A DNA stretch of 64,000 bases, taken from Pauljensenia sp018375675 (GTDB lineage Bacteria; Actinomycetota; Actinomycetes; Actinomycetales; Actinomycetaceae). The stretch covers positions 186,001 to 250,000 of the forward strand of contig JAPWAE010000001.1 of assembly GCA_041432705.1 (NCBI GenBank), in the 5' to 3' direction. The position numbers and the translations under genes are program-made. Of this stretch, positions 50,089 through 59,162 are shown in pieces. Below the pieces are notes generated by a model, which ran no database searches, had not been told where the DNA came from, and saw only the letters and a list, made by a program, of their open reading frames with translations. Numbering within the stretch: position 1 is the first letter of the stretch; the number at the start of each line of letters is the position of its first letter.

Positions 50089-51423
50089 GTGACCACGACG
50101 CCGATTCCGAATAACGAAACCGCTCCCGAAGCTGCCCCGTCGACGATTGAGGAGGCCGCGGTCTCGACGACGATCGCTGCTTCTGAGGTGCCCGAGCACC
50201 CCTTCGCCCGTATTGGCGAGGACGGCACTGTCTATGTCAAGGATGGAGACGAGGAGCGCGTCATCGGCGGCTTCCCCGAGGGCATTCCTGCTTCTCCCTA
50301 CGCTCTGTACGAGCGTCGCTACGCAGACCTCGAAGCCACCATCAAGCTTTTTGAGGATCGCCTGGGCACACTGAGCCCGCGCGACATCGACCAGACTCTC
50401 GCAACGCTGCGCGAGCAGGTCGCCTCCCCGAACGTCATCGGCGACATCCCGGCGCTGCGTGAGCGCGTTGCGGCGGTCGAGAAGGCCGCCGAGGAACGCA
50501 AGGAAATTGCCCGCGAGGAGCGCAAGGCCGCCAAGGCTGCCGCTCTCGCTGAGCGTACCTCCGTCGTTGAGCGCGCAGAGGCTATCGTCGCCCAGGATCC
50601 CGCCAAGACCCATTGGAAGCAGTCGGGTCAGACCCTGCGCGACCTTCTCGATGAGTGGAAGAACCTGCAGCGCCGCGGTCCGCGCCTGGAGAAGGCCGTT
50701 GAGGACGAGCTGTGGAAGCGTTTCTCCTCCGCTCGCACCCAGTTCGACCGTCACCGTCGCCAGTTCTTTTCGCAGCTCGATCAGGCCCAGTCCGAGGCTA
50801 AGCGAGTGAAGGAAGCCCTGATCGCTGAGGCCGAGGCTCTGTCCTCGTCCGTGGACTGGTCGCGTACCTCCGGTGCCTACCGTGAGCTGATGAACCGCTG
50901 GAAGGCCGCCCCGCGCGCTTCGCGTAAGGAAGACGACGCGCTGTGGGCTCGCTTCCGCGCCGCCCAGCAGGTGTTCTTCGACGCTCGTCGCGCCAAGGAC
51001 GAGGCCACAGACGCGGAGTACCGCGACAACCTCGTCGCGAAGGAAGCAATCCTCGTTGACGCTGAGGCAATCCTGCCGGTGACCGACATCGATCGTGCGA
51101 AGGCTCAGCTGCGTCAGATCCAGGACCGCTGGGAAGAGGTGGGCCGCGTGCCTTCCGCCGACCTGCACCGCATTGAGGGGCGTCTGCGCGCCGTCGAGGC
51201 CGCCGTCCGCGAGGCCGAAGAGAAGGAATGGCGTCGCACCAACCCGGAGACGCGCGCCCGCGCGGCCGGCATGGTCGGTCAGCTTGAGGAGCAGATCGCT
51301 CAGCTCGAGCGTTCTCTGTCCGAGGCCGAGGCAAAGGGCGACGACAAGGCCGCCAGGAGCGTGCGCGAGGCTCTTGAGACCAAGCGCGCCTGGCTCGCGC
51401 AGATCTCCTCCTCCATTGAGTGA
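50089..51423 (+). CDS. DUF349 domain protein
   Basis: A 444-aa protein, largely helical, with several DUF349 repeats (about 120-400; recurrent WK-x-FR-R-type segments such as WKNLQRRGP, WKAAPRASRKEDDALWARFR). An acidic Thr/Pro/Glu-rich N-terminus and a C-terminal coiled coil flank the repeats. The GTG at 50089, with AGAAGGA upstream, is preferred over an in-frame GTG within the palindrome at 50032. Function unknown; the family is conserved beside rel and hisS in actinobacteria. Confidence 0.85.
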   Translation: MTTTPIPNNETAPEAAPSTIEEAAVSTTIAASEVPEHPFARIGEDGTVYVKDGDEERVIGGFPEGIPASPYALYERRYADLEATIKLFEDRLGTLSPRDIDQTLATLREQVASPNVIGDIPALRERVAAVEKAAEERKEIAREERKAAKAAALAERTSVVERAEAIVAQDPAKTHWKQSGQTLRDLLDEWKNLQRRGPRLEKAVEDELWKRFSSARTQFDRHRRQFFSQLDQAQSEAKRVKEALIAEAEALSSSVDWSRTSGAYRELMNRWKAAPRASRKEDDALWARFRAAQQVFFDARRAKDEATDAEYRDNLVAKEAILVDAEAILPVTDIDRAKAQLRQIQDRWEEVGRVPSADLHRIEGRLRAVEAAVREAEEKEWRRTNPETRARAAGMVGQLEEQIAQLERSLSEAEAKGDDKAARSVREALETKRAWLAQISSSIE

Positions 51424-51424
51424 C

Positions 51425-52144
51425 ATGCGTCTTCACGTCATTCCGTCGCCTTTCTACGCGGCGAATGGGCTTGTGCTCGTCCCTTCCGGGGCGGGCACTG
51501 CCCTTGTCGTCGATCCTTCTGCGGGAATCCAACACCTGATCCGCGAGGTCCTCGAGCTCGAGGGCGTCAGCGTGGGCGCGGTGCTTCTGACGCACGGACA
51601 CCCCGACCACGTCTGGGACGCGGCCGCGGTATCCACCTGGGGAGCGGACGGGGGCACCGTTCCCGTGTACGTGCCGGGACCCGACATGTACCGCATGGAT
51701 GACCCGGCCTCGTTCCTGCCGATGCCACTGCCCGACTTCGTGGGGGAGTGGGTCAAGCCCGCCGATCTGCATGAGGTGCCCTCCGATTCGTTCGAGGTGT
51801 GCCCCGGCGTGTGGCTGCGCATGGTTCCCGCACCCGGCCATACCGAGGGATCGGCTGTCTTCCTGGGGGAGAGCCCGCTCGACATTCGGGTGAACAACCA
51901 GTCCTTCTACTCTTCCGACGAAGCGGTTCCGTGGGCGATGAGCGCAGACGTGCTGTTTAAGGACAGCGTCGGGCGCACCGACCTGCCCGGGGGCGACGAA
52001 ACTCAAATGCGGCATTCTTTGCGCACGATTTCCAACGCTCTCGATCCTCGCACTGTCCTCGTTCCCGGCCACGGCCCGGCGACGACGCTCGCGGATGAGA
52101 TACGCTCAAACCAGTATCTGATCCGCGCTCGTCGCATCGGCTAA
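51425..52144 (+). CDS. MBL-fold metallohydrolase
   Basis: A 239-aa metallo-beta-lactamase-fold hydrolase (glyoxalase II-like) with THGHPDH at 56-62 giving H57, H59, D61 and H62, GHTEGS, and a late GHGP motif as metal ligands. The substrate is unknown. The ATG lies one base after the DUF349 stop, and hisS follows after 27 bases; MBL-hisS pairs are common in actinobacteria. Confidence 0.88.
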   Translation: MRLHVIPSPFYAANGLVLVPSGAGTALVVDPSAGIQHLIREVLELEGVSVGAVLLTHGHPDHVWDAAAVSTWGADGGTVPVYVPGPDMYRMDDPASFLPMPLPDFVGEWVKPADLHEVPSDSFEVCPGVWLRMVPAPGHTEGSAVFLGESPLDIRVNNQSFYSSDEAVPWAMSADVLFKDSVGRTDLPGGDETQMRHSLRTISNALDPRTVLVPGHGPATTLADEIRSNQYLIRARRIG

Positions 52145-52171
52145 CCACCTTCCTCATAGAAAGAACGCTCA

Positions 52172-53524
52172 ATGGCTCGCACGTCCCTGTCAGGTTTCCC
52201 CGAATGGCTCCCGGAGGGCCGCATCATTGAGATGCATGTCCTCGACGAGCTGCGGCGCGTGTTCGAGTTGCACGGCTTCGCGGGCATCGAAACCCGTGCG
52301 GTCGAGACCCTCGAGCAGTTGGAAGCAAAGGGCGAGACCTCCAAGGAGATCTACGTGCTCGACCGCCTGCAGGCCCTGAAGGCCGCGGCGGCGGGCGCAC
52401 GCGCTCCCAAGGACAAGGGCATGGGTCTGCACTTCGACCTGACCGTTCCCTTCGCCCGCTACGTGGTCGAGAACGCGAACGAGCTGGATTTCCCGTTCAA
52501 GCGCTACCAGATCCAGAAGGTGTGGCGCGGCGAGCGCCCCCAGGATGGTCGCTTCCGCGAGTTCACGCAGGCGGATATCGATGTCGTGGGTAACGGTGAG
52601 CTGCCGTTCCACTTCGAGGTGGACCTGCCCCTCGTCATGGCCGAAGCGCTCAACAACCTGCCGATCCCGCGCGTGCGCGTGCTCGTGAACAACCGCAAGG
52701 TTGTTCAGGGCGTGTGTGAGTCCCTCGGGGTCACGGATGTTGAGGCTGCCCTGCGCGGCCTCGACAAGATCGACAAGATCGGCCCGGAGGGTGTGGCCGC
52801 CGAGCTGGCTCAGTCCGGTATTGATGGCGACCAGGCATCCGTTCTGCTCCAGATGGCGCAGATCCGCACGTCCGACTCTTCCGAGGTGCGCGCGCGTCTG
52901 GCCGAGCTCGGTGTGGGCGGCGAACTGCTGGACGAGGGCCTGAAGGAGCTGACCGAGCTCCTCGATACCGCGAACAAGCGGATGCCGGGTGCGGTCGTCG
53001 CGGATCTCAAGATCGCCCGCGGCCTCGACTACTACACGGGCAGCGTGTACGAGTCGGAGATCGAGGGTCACGAGGACCTCGGCTCGATCTGCTCGGGTGG
53101 ACGCTATGACTCCCTGGCGAAGGACGGTAAGCGCACCTACCCGGGCGTCGGCCTGTCGATCGGCGTCTCGCGCCTCGTGTCTCGCATGATTTCCGCGCCG
53201 ATGGTGAAAGCCTCTCGAAAGGTGCCCACGGCTGTCGTTGTCGCGGTCATCGCGGAGGAACAGCGTGAGCGCTCCGAGCAGATCGCGGCGCTCCTGCGTT
53301 CGCGCGGCATCTCCACGGACGTCGCTCCCAGCGCCGCGAAGTTTGGCAAGCAGATCAAGTTCGCCGATAAGCGCGGAATCCCCTTCGTCTGGTTCCCGGG
53401 CGAGGAGGGCAGCGCTGACACGGTGAAGGACATTCGTAGCGGTGAGCAGGTGGACGCCGACCCGCACACGTGGGTTCTGCCCGAGGCCGACGCGGTGCCC
53501 ACTATCGAGAAGGTGACGGACTGA
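52172..53524 (+). CDS. hisS: Histidyl-tRNA synthetase
   Basis: A 450-aa class II synthetase charging tRNA-His. Motif 2 region FKRYQIQKVWRGERPQ.GRFREF, the His-binding RGLDYYTGSVYE, motif 3 GGRYDSLA and GVSIGVSR-like segments, and a C-terminal anticodon-binding domain are present. The stop abuts the GTG of the first dynamin-like GTPase gene, so the two may be cotranslated. Confidence 0.96.
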   Translation: MARTSLSGFPEWLPEGRIIEMHVLDELRRVFELHGFAGIETRAVETLEQLEAKGETSKEIYVLDRLQALKAAAAGARAPKDKGMGLHFDLTVPFARYVVENANELDFPFKRYQIQKVWRGERPQDGRFREFTQADIDVVGNGELPFHFEVDLPLVMAEALNNLPIPRVRVLVNNRKVVQGVCESLGVTDVEAALRGLDKIDKIGPEGVAAELAQSGIDGDQASVLLQMAQIRTSDSSEVRARLAELGVGGELLDEGLKELTELLDTANKRMPGAVVADLKIARGLDYYTGSVYESEIEGHEDLGSICSGGRYDSLAKDGKRTYPGVGLSIGVSRLVSRMISAPMVKASRKVPTAVVVAVIAEEQRERSEQIAALLRSRGISTDVAPSAAKFGKQIKFADKRGIPFVWFPGEEGSADTVKDIRSGEQVDADPHTWVLPEADAVPTIEKVTD

Positions 53525-55177
53525 GTGTCCCTCACGGCGGTTGAAGCAGCTCGCTCGCTGGCACAAGCCCTCGAGGAAACGCTCCATGCCATTCCGGACG
53601 GGAGTCGTGGCGACGCGGAGCGTGCGCTGCGACGCCTGCAGGACGTCGTGTTGCCGCGCCTCGAGGACGCGGATGCACCCGTGCTGGTGGTCGTCGGTGG
53701 CTCGACGGGGTCGGGTAAGTCGACGCTCGTCAATTCGCTGCTTGGCCGAAACGTGAGCCGGGCGGGCGCGGTGCGTCCGACGACTCGGCGCCCCGTGTTG
53801 GTGTGCTCGCCCAAGGCGCGCGAGTGGTTCATGTCGGACCGCGTGCTGCCGCGCTTGGCGAAGAGCGAGGGTACGGGCGGGGACAGCCTTGATGCGATCA
53901 CGATCGCGGTCGAGGAGACGCTGTGGCCCGCCGTGGGGATTGTGGACGCCCCGGACATCGATTCCGTCGAGGATGGAAACCGTCGCCTGGCTGCGGAGCT
54001 GCTCGACGGTGCAGACCTGTGGGTGTTCGTCACGACTGCGGCCCGCTACGCGGATGCGGTGGCGTGGAAGCACCTGGAGGAAGCCGCGAGCCGCGGATTG
54101 CGTGTCGCTATTGTGCTCAACCGTGTCCCTGCTGGGGCGACGCAGGAAATTCGTGAGGATCTGGCCGCGTTGGCTCGTCGGCGAGGCCTGGGTGAGGTCG
54201 CGATTCATACGGTCGAGGAGCAGCCGCTCAGCGACGGTCGCCTGCCCACCGAGGCTATCGCGCCGATCGGGTCCTACCTGGAGGAAATCGGACGCGATTC
54301 CGAGGAACGCGCCGCTATCGTGCGTCGATCGCTGTCCGGGGCAGTCGCCTCGTCGTTGGAGGAGACGACGCGCGCACTGGAGGCTGCGAGGCAACGCAAC
54401 CACGAGTTCGAGGCCGCCGCCGGTGATATTGAGCAGCTCGTTGCGTCTTATGCCCGGGAAGTGTCCTCCTCGTCGAGTGATGACGTACTGCGCGGCGAAG
54501 TAAGCGCACGCATCGCCGAGGTGCTGGGCTCGTGGGATATGTCCAAGACCGTCTCGCGTATGTTTTCTGGTCTGAGCTCACGCGTCATGGGTGCTCTTCG
54601 TGGACAGGCAGCCCCGGACGTTCAGGTACAGCGCGATCTGACCGGAGGCCTTGCGCAGCGCTTGGCGGACCAGTATCACCGGGCGTGGGGTGAATCTCTG
54701 CGCAGGGCGCGTATCGTCGTCGATACGTCGTCGTTCGATGAGCTGCTCGACGTCGATGCGGCGGCGCAGCGCGCACGCACAGTCGCGCAGGAGTGGACGC
54801 GCGAGGTCACGCAGATTATTCGTGGCCAGGCCGAGTCCTCGCGCGTCAGCGGGCGCATGCTTGCGGGCGGCATCAACGTCGTGACGGTGTCACTCATGGT
54901 GACTGCTTTTACGATGACGGGTGGCCTCACGGGTGTTGAAGTTGGGATCGCCGGTGCATCGGCCGCCCTGTCCCAGACAATCCTGGAAGCCTATTTCGGC
55001 GAGCGTACGGTTCGTTCGCTGGCCGAGCAGGCCCGTGCGGCGCTCGAACGCCTCGCCGGCGAGTCGCTGTCGGATGTTGTTGCCCCGGTGAGCGCGCGCC
55101 TCGACCGCGCTTCCGACAAGGTTCTCATCGATAAGCTGGCGGCGGCCGCGGAGTGCGCCCGGGAGGTCCTGGCATGA
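53525..55177 (+). CDS. Dynamin-like membrane GTPase 1
   Basis: A 550-aa protein with a P-loop at 58-67 (GGSTGSGKST), a G3-like DAPDIDS at about 140, and a noncanonical G4 (LNRVP, about 200) in place of NKxD. A long helical region follows. Hydrophobic segments (about 460-490, VTVSLMVTAFTMTGG...) may be membrane-inserting. The layout resembles bacterial dynamin-like or YfjP-type GTPases, which remodel membranes. It shares a short overlap (ATGA) with a second such gene, as in DynA/DynB or IniA/IniC pairs. Exact family membership is uncertain. Confidence 0.7.
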   Translation: MSLTAVEAARSLAQALEETLHAIPDGSRGDAERALRRLQDVVLPRLEDADAPVLVVVGGSTGSGKSTLVNSLLGRNVSRAGAVRPTTRRPVLVCSPKAREWFMSDRVLPRLAKSEGTGGDSLDAITIAVEETLWPAVGIVDAPDIDSVEDGNRRLAAELLDGADLWVFVTTAARYADAVAWKHLEEAASRGLRVAIVLNRVPAGATQEIREDLAALARRRGLGEVAIHTVEEQPLSDGRLPTEAIAPIGSYLEEIGRDSEERAAIVRRSLSGAVASSLEETTRALEAARQRNHEFEAAAGDIEQLVASYAREVSSSSSDDVLRGEVSARIAEVLGSWDMSKTVSRMFSGLSSRVMGALRGQAAPDVQVQRDLTGGLAQRLADQYHRAWGESLRRARIVVDTSSFDELLDVDAAAQRARTVAQEWTREVTQIIRGQAESSRVSGRMLAGGINVVTVSLMVTAFTMTGGLTGVEVGIAGASAALSQTILEAYFGERTVRSLAEQARAALERLAGESLSDVVAPVSARLDRASDKVLIDKLAAAAECAREVLA

Positions 55178-56763
55178 GGCGAGCGACGAACCCCGTGGCG
55201 TCGGCCGCCCAGCAGCTCGACGAGATGTGCACCCTGGCAGCAAAGGATCTCGATCAGCAGGCTCTGGTGCGCATTCGTGAGCTCATTGACGTCACCTCCG
55301 AACGCAGTGAGGTCGACCCGTCCTGGTGCGTCATCGGCATGCTGGGAGGCACGGGCGCTGGCAAGTCTTCTCTCGTGAACGCGCTGAGTGGGGGAGAGGT
55401 CGTCACCGCGGGTGTTCGACGTCCCACGACGAATGAGGCATGCGCTGTGCTGCCGCGAGGCCGAGAACCGCAGGATTTGCTGGGATGGCTGGGTATCGGT
55501 CGTCGGGTGGAGGCGCCGCAAGCGCTGCCTGGCGACACCGTCGTCGTTGATTTGCCGGACATTGATTCGGTCGAGGCCAGCCACGCGGAGATCACCGATC
55601 GCCTAGCATCGCGCGTTGACGCACTCGTCGTTGTCGTCAATCCTCAGAAGTACGCGGATGCGCGTCTTCACGACGAGTGGCTGACACGATTGCGCTCGTC
55701 CCACGCGTCGGTGACGGTCGTCCTGACGCACATCGATACCATCTCCATGCCTGAGCGTGAGGCGATCGAGCAGGACCTGCGTCGTCTGCTGGGTGAGCGC
55801 GGAATGGCTGAGGCCGAGGTCTTCGCGGTCTCGTCGACGACGGGTGAAGGCATGCGCACGCTCATCAAGCACTTGACGCGCGAGGCCGAGCGGGTCTCTC
55901 AGCAGGCGTCGCGCGCGCGTGCTGCGCTGCGTGAGGCCTCCCGGCTGCTGCGTGAGTCTTTGGAGCTGACCGGCACGGTCCGAGGCCTCGAGACCGATGG
56001 TCTGGCCGCCGAATTGGCTGGCACGGCTGCTGACCTTGCGGGTGCCCCCATCATCGCCGAGGCCGTGGCCGACTCGACGCTGCGCGCCGGACGCCGGGCG
56101 GGCGGCTGGCTGCCGTTGCGCTGGCTGGCCACTGCGGGTGTGGACCCGCTGCGCCGCCTGCATCTGGACGATGAATCGCGCGCCGAGGGGGCGACGACTC
56201 CGACGTTGCCGACTCGGTCCGCCTCCGATGAAGCTGCTTTCGTGAACGCCGTTCGTGGGGCCGTTGGAGAGCGCGCGCAGGCGCGTCCTGCCCGGTGGCG
56301 TGCCGCGCTGGTCGAGCGTGCGCTCAGCGGGGCACGAGAGGTTCCGGACGCAGCGCACCGTGAGGTTGCGGAGCATATTCGCGTCTCGACCGGATCCCCG
56401 GCGCTGTGCCGTGTGCTGGGTGGCGCGCAGCTGCTCGCGTGGCTCGGCGTTGTCGTGGGTGTTGCGTGGATCGTTCTCGTGCACCTGGGCAGGGCTGTCC
56501 TCATCGATGTTCGGGTCCCCGCGCTCGGGCCGATTCCGCTTCCGACGGCTCTGGTTGCACTGTGCCTGTTGATCACGGTGCTGTGCGCGTGCGTGAGCCG
56601 AGCAGTCGCCCGGTGGGCTGCATCGCGCCGTCGACGTGTCGTGATGCGCGACCTGCGGGGACTGTGCCGCGATGCGGTCGATCGACTCGTCGTTGCTCCC
56701 CTGCGTTCCGAGGACAATCGACAGGTGACGATCGCCTCGTTCCTCGCTCGCCTGCCCCTCTGA
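55174..56763 (+). CDS. Dynamin-like/YfjP-type membrane GTPase 2
   Basis: A 529-aa GTPase with P-loop GGTGAGKSS at 58-66, G3-like DLPDIDS at about 136, and LTHID as a likely but atypical G4 (about 193). Two C-terminal transmembrane helices (about 425-445 and 455-480) and a basic cytoplasmic tail follow. The start at 55174 is set by ATGA overlap with GTPase 1. The pair may form a heteromeric complex at the membrane. Whether it acts in division, envelope stress or membrane repair is not shown. Confidence 0.7.
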   Translation: MRRATNPVASAAQQLDEMCTLAAKDLDQQALVRIRELIDVTSERSEVDPSWCVIGMLGGTGAGKSSLVNALSGGEVVTAGVRRPTTNEACAVLPRGREPQDLLGWLGIGRRVEAPQALPGDTVVVDLPDIDSVEASHAEITDRLASRVDALVVVVNPQKYADARLHDEWLTRLRSSHASVTVVLTHIDTISMPEREAIEQDLRRLLGERGMAEAEVFAVSSTTGEGMRTLIKHLTREAERVSQQASRARAALREASRLLRESLELTGTVRGLETDGLAAELAGTAADLAGAPIIAEAVADSTLRAGRRAGGWLPLRWLATAGVDPLRRLHLDDESRAEGATTPTLPTRSASDEAAFVNAVRGAVGERAQARPARWRAALVERALSGAREVPDAAHREVAEHIRVSTGSPALCRVLGGAQLLAWLGVVVGVAWIVLVHLGRAVLIDVRVPALGPIPLPTALVALCLLITVLCACVSRAVARWAASRRRRVVMRDLRGLCRDAVDRLVVAPLRSEDNRQVTIASFLARLPL

Positions 56764-56845
56764 GGGGCGTTCCGTCGTAGAGGGCGGACGATTCGCAGAC
56801 AGTGAGTTCGCCGACCACACGCCTCTGTCAGCTGCCTGCGAGGGT

Positions 56846-56851
56846 ATGCTG
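56846..56851 (+). promoter_or_regulatory. Candidate -10 box of DEAD-box helicase gene
   Basis: TATGCT at 56846-56851 would give a 5' leader of about 135 bases, with AAGGA before the ATG. The -35 is weak. The 230-base gap after the GTPase gene contains no gene. Confidence 0.3.
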
Positions 56852-56993
56852 ATGATAGCGATGAGGCGCTGCCCCTTGTTATGGTGCCCGCGGGATGCGG
56901 GATTTGTTGTTATGGGTGAGGCCGCGCCGAGGAGCCGAGTAGGCCCGCCCCGATGGTTTTGCTGACACCGATTGCACCACGCAAGGATGAATT

Positions 56994-59162
56994 ATGCCCT
57001 CTGACGATTTCATGGAACGCGCTGACGACGAGCGCGAGATGACGACGATTGCCGACGATATTGACGACCTCGACGATGATCGTGACCTCGACGATGATCG
57101 CGCGGACGAGGAGGACACGGATACCGTGACCTTCGCGAGCCTCGGCCTGCCCGAGGAGATCCTCGCGGCCGTCACCGACATGGGATTCCGCGTCCCCACG
57201 CCGATTCAGGCCGCTGCTATCCCGCCGCTGCTGGAGCTGCGCGACGTTGTCGGCATCGCCCAGACGGGTACCGGTAAGACCGCTGCATTCGGTCTGCCGC
57301 TCCTAGCAATTGTTGACGCGGACGAGCGTGATGTTCAGGCTCTGGTCCTGGCCCCCACCCGTGAGCTCGCGATGCAGAGCGCCCAGGCGATCGAGGATTT
57401 CGCCGCACGTACGGCCCGCCTCGACGTCGTCCCCGTCTACGGTGGCTCACCCTACGGCCCGCAGATCGGCGCCCTCAAGCGAGGAGCACAGGTCGTCGTC
57501 GGCACCCCGGGTCGTGTCATCGACCTCATCGAGAAGGGCGCCCTCGACCTGTCGAACGTGCGCATGCTGGTCCTCGACGAGGCTGACGAAATGCTGCGCA
57601 TGGGCTTTGCCGAGGACGTCGAGACGATCGCGTCGAGCGCCCCGGAGGACCGCCTGACGGCGCTGTTCAGCGCCACGATGCCCGCGGCCATTGAGAAGGT
57701 CGCCCGCGAGCACCTGAAGGATCCGGTCAAGGTTGCGGTTTCCACCGAGTCTTCGACGGTCGACACCATCCACCAGACCTACGCGGTGGTGCCCTACAAG
57801 CACAAGATCGGTGCGCTCTCGCGCGTGCTGGCCACCCGAGCTCAGCACATCAAGGAAGGCCAGGAAGAGGCTGACGCCGCCATCGTCTTCGTGCGTACCC
57901 GCGCCGATGTCGAAGAGGTGTCGCTGGAACTGTCGGGCCGAGGCTTCCGCGCCGCCGGCATCTCCGGCGACGTCGCCCAGACCGAGCGCGAGCGCATGGT
58001 CGAGCGCCTGAAGAACGGCTCGCTCGATGTGCTGGTCGCGACTGACGTGGCCGCCCGAGGCCTCGACGTCGAACGTATCTCTCTCGTCGTCAACTTCGAC
58101 GTTCCGCGTGAGCCCGAGGCCTACGTCCACCGCATCGGTCGCACCGGCCGTGCGGGCCGTGAGGGCCGCGCGCTGACATTCTTCACCCCGCGTGAGCACG
58201 GCCGTCTGCGCCGGATCGAGAAGTTGACGGGTACCGAGATGGAAGAGGTCGAGATTCCTTCGCCTGCAGCCGTCTCCGAATTCCGCGCCAGTCGCCTGCT
58301 GGAGGGTCTGTCCGCTCGTATTGAGCGCGGCCGTCTCGACATGTACAAGCGTCTGCTCGCCGACCTTGGTGATGAGATCTCCGTCGAGGACATCGCCGCC
58401 GCCCTCATGGCGACGGCTGTCGGTGACGAGGGTCCGGCTCCGCGCCGCGAGAAGGACCGCCGTGGCAACGGCAAGATCCGCCGTGAAGAAACGCTCGATG
58501 AGTCCGGCGAGTTCGTCGGCGCCACCTTCGAGGCCGGTCGCGACAAGGACCGCCCGCTCAAGGGCGGTGCAAACGGTGCCCGTCGCCGCGGCGGCGGCCG
58601 CCCGGCACCCGGCTCCGGTACCCGCTACCGCATCGAGGTGGGCAAGAAGGACCGCGTGAAGCCCGGTTCGATCGTCGGTGCGATCGCAGGCGAGGGCGGC
58701 ATTGACGGCCGCGATATCGGCAACATCGAAATCTACCCGACCTTCTCGTTGGTCGATATCACCGCGGACCTGTCCGGCGAGCAGCTGTCCCGTATCTCCA
58801 AGGGATACGTGTCTGGCCGTCAGCTGCGCATCCGCGTGGATGAGGGTCCCGGCAGCCGTTCTCATGGCGACCGCGACGGTTTCGAGCGCCGTGAGCGCCG
58901 CGACTTCGACCGCGATAACCGAGGCCGTGGCGGCTACGGTGATCGAGAGGGCCGCTTCGGGGACCGTGACGAGAAGCGTCCGCACCGCTTTGAAAAGGGC
59001 GATGGATCGCGTCCGCGCCGCAGCGTTCGCACCGAGCGCTGGGAGAAGGACATCAAGCGTGCCCGCCGCGATCGCGAGGGTGGCCGCGATAGTGGTTGGG
59101 ACCGCGATGGAGGCCGCGACGGCGGACGCCGCCACTTTGGCAAGCGTCGTTACGACGACTGA
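56994..59162 (+). CDS. DEAD-box RNA helicase with DbpA-like RNA-binding domain
   Basis: A 722-aa CsdA/DeaD-type ATP-dependent RNA helicase for ribosome assembly and mRNA remodelling. An acidic N-terminus (Asp-rich, about 10-45) precedes the Q motif, motif I AQTGTGKT (about 86-93), PTREL, DEAD (about 190), SAT, and HRIGRTGR. After about residue 480 come a basic linker, a DbpA-type RRM (GAIAGEGGIDGRDIGNIEIY, about 565-630) and a Gly/Arg/Asp-rich tail. It converges with the MFS gene, overlapping 13 bases. Confidence 0.93.
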   Translation: MPSDDFMERADDEREMTTIADDIDDLDDDRDLDDDRADEEDTDTVTFASLGLPEEILAAVTDMGFRVPTPIQAAAIPPLLELRDVVGIAQTGTGKTAAFGLPLLAIVDADERDVQALVLAPTRELAMQSAQAIEDFAARTARLDVVPVYGGSPYGPQIGALKRGAQVVVGTPGRVIDLIEKGALDLSNVRMLVLDEADEMLRMGFAEDVETIASSAPEDRLTALFSATMPAAIEKVAREHLKDPVKVAVSTESSTVDTIHQTYAVVPYKHKIGALSRVLATRAQHIKEGQEEADAAIVFVRTRADVEEVSLELSGRGFRAAGISGDVAQTERERMVERLKNGSLDVLVATDVAARGLDVERISLVVNFDVPREPEAYVHRIGRTGRAGREGRALTFFTPREHGRLRRIEKLTGTEMEEVEIPSPAAVSEFRASRLLEGLSARIERGRLDMYKRLLADLGDEISVEDIAAALMATAVGDEGPAPRREKDRRGNGKIRREETLDESGEFVGATFEAGRDKDRPLKGGANGARRRGGGRPAPGSGTRYRIEVGKKDRVKPGSIVGAIAGEGGIDGRDIGNIEIYPTFSLVDITADLSGEQLSRISKGYVSGRQLRIRVDEGPGSRSHGDRDGFERRERRDFDRDNRGRGGYGDREGRFGDRDEKRPHRFEKGDGSRPRRSVRTERWEKDIKRARRDREGGRDSGWDRDGGRDGGRRHFGKRRYDD

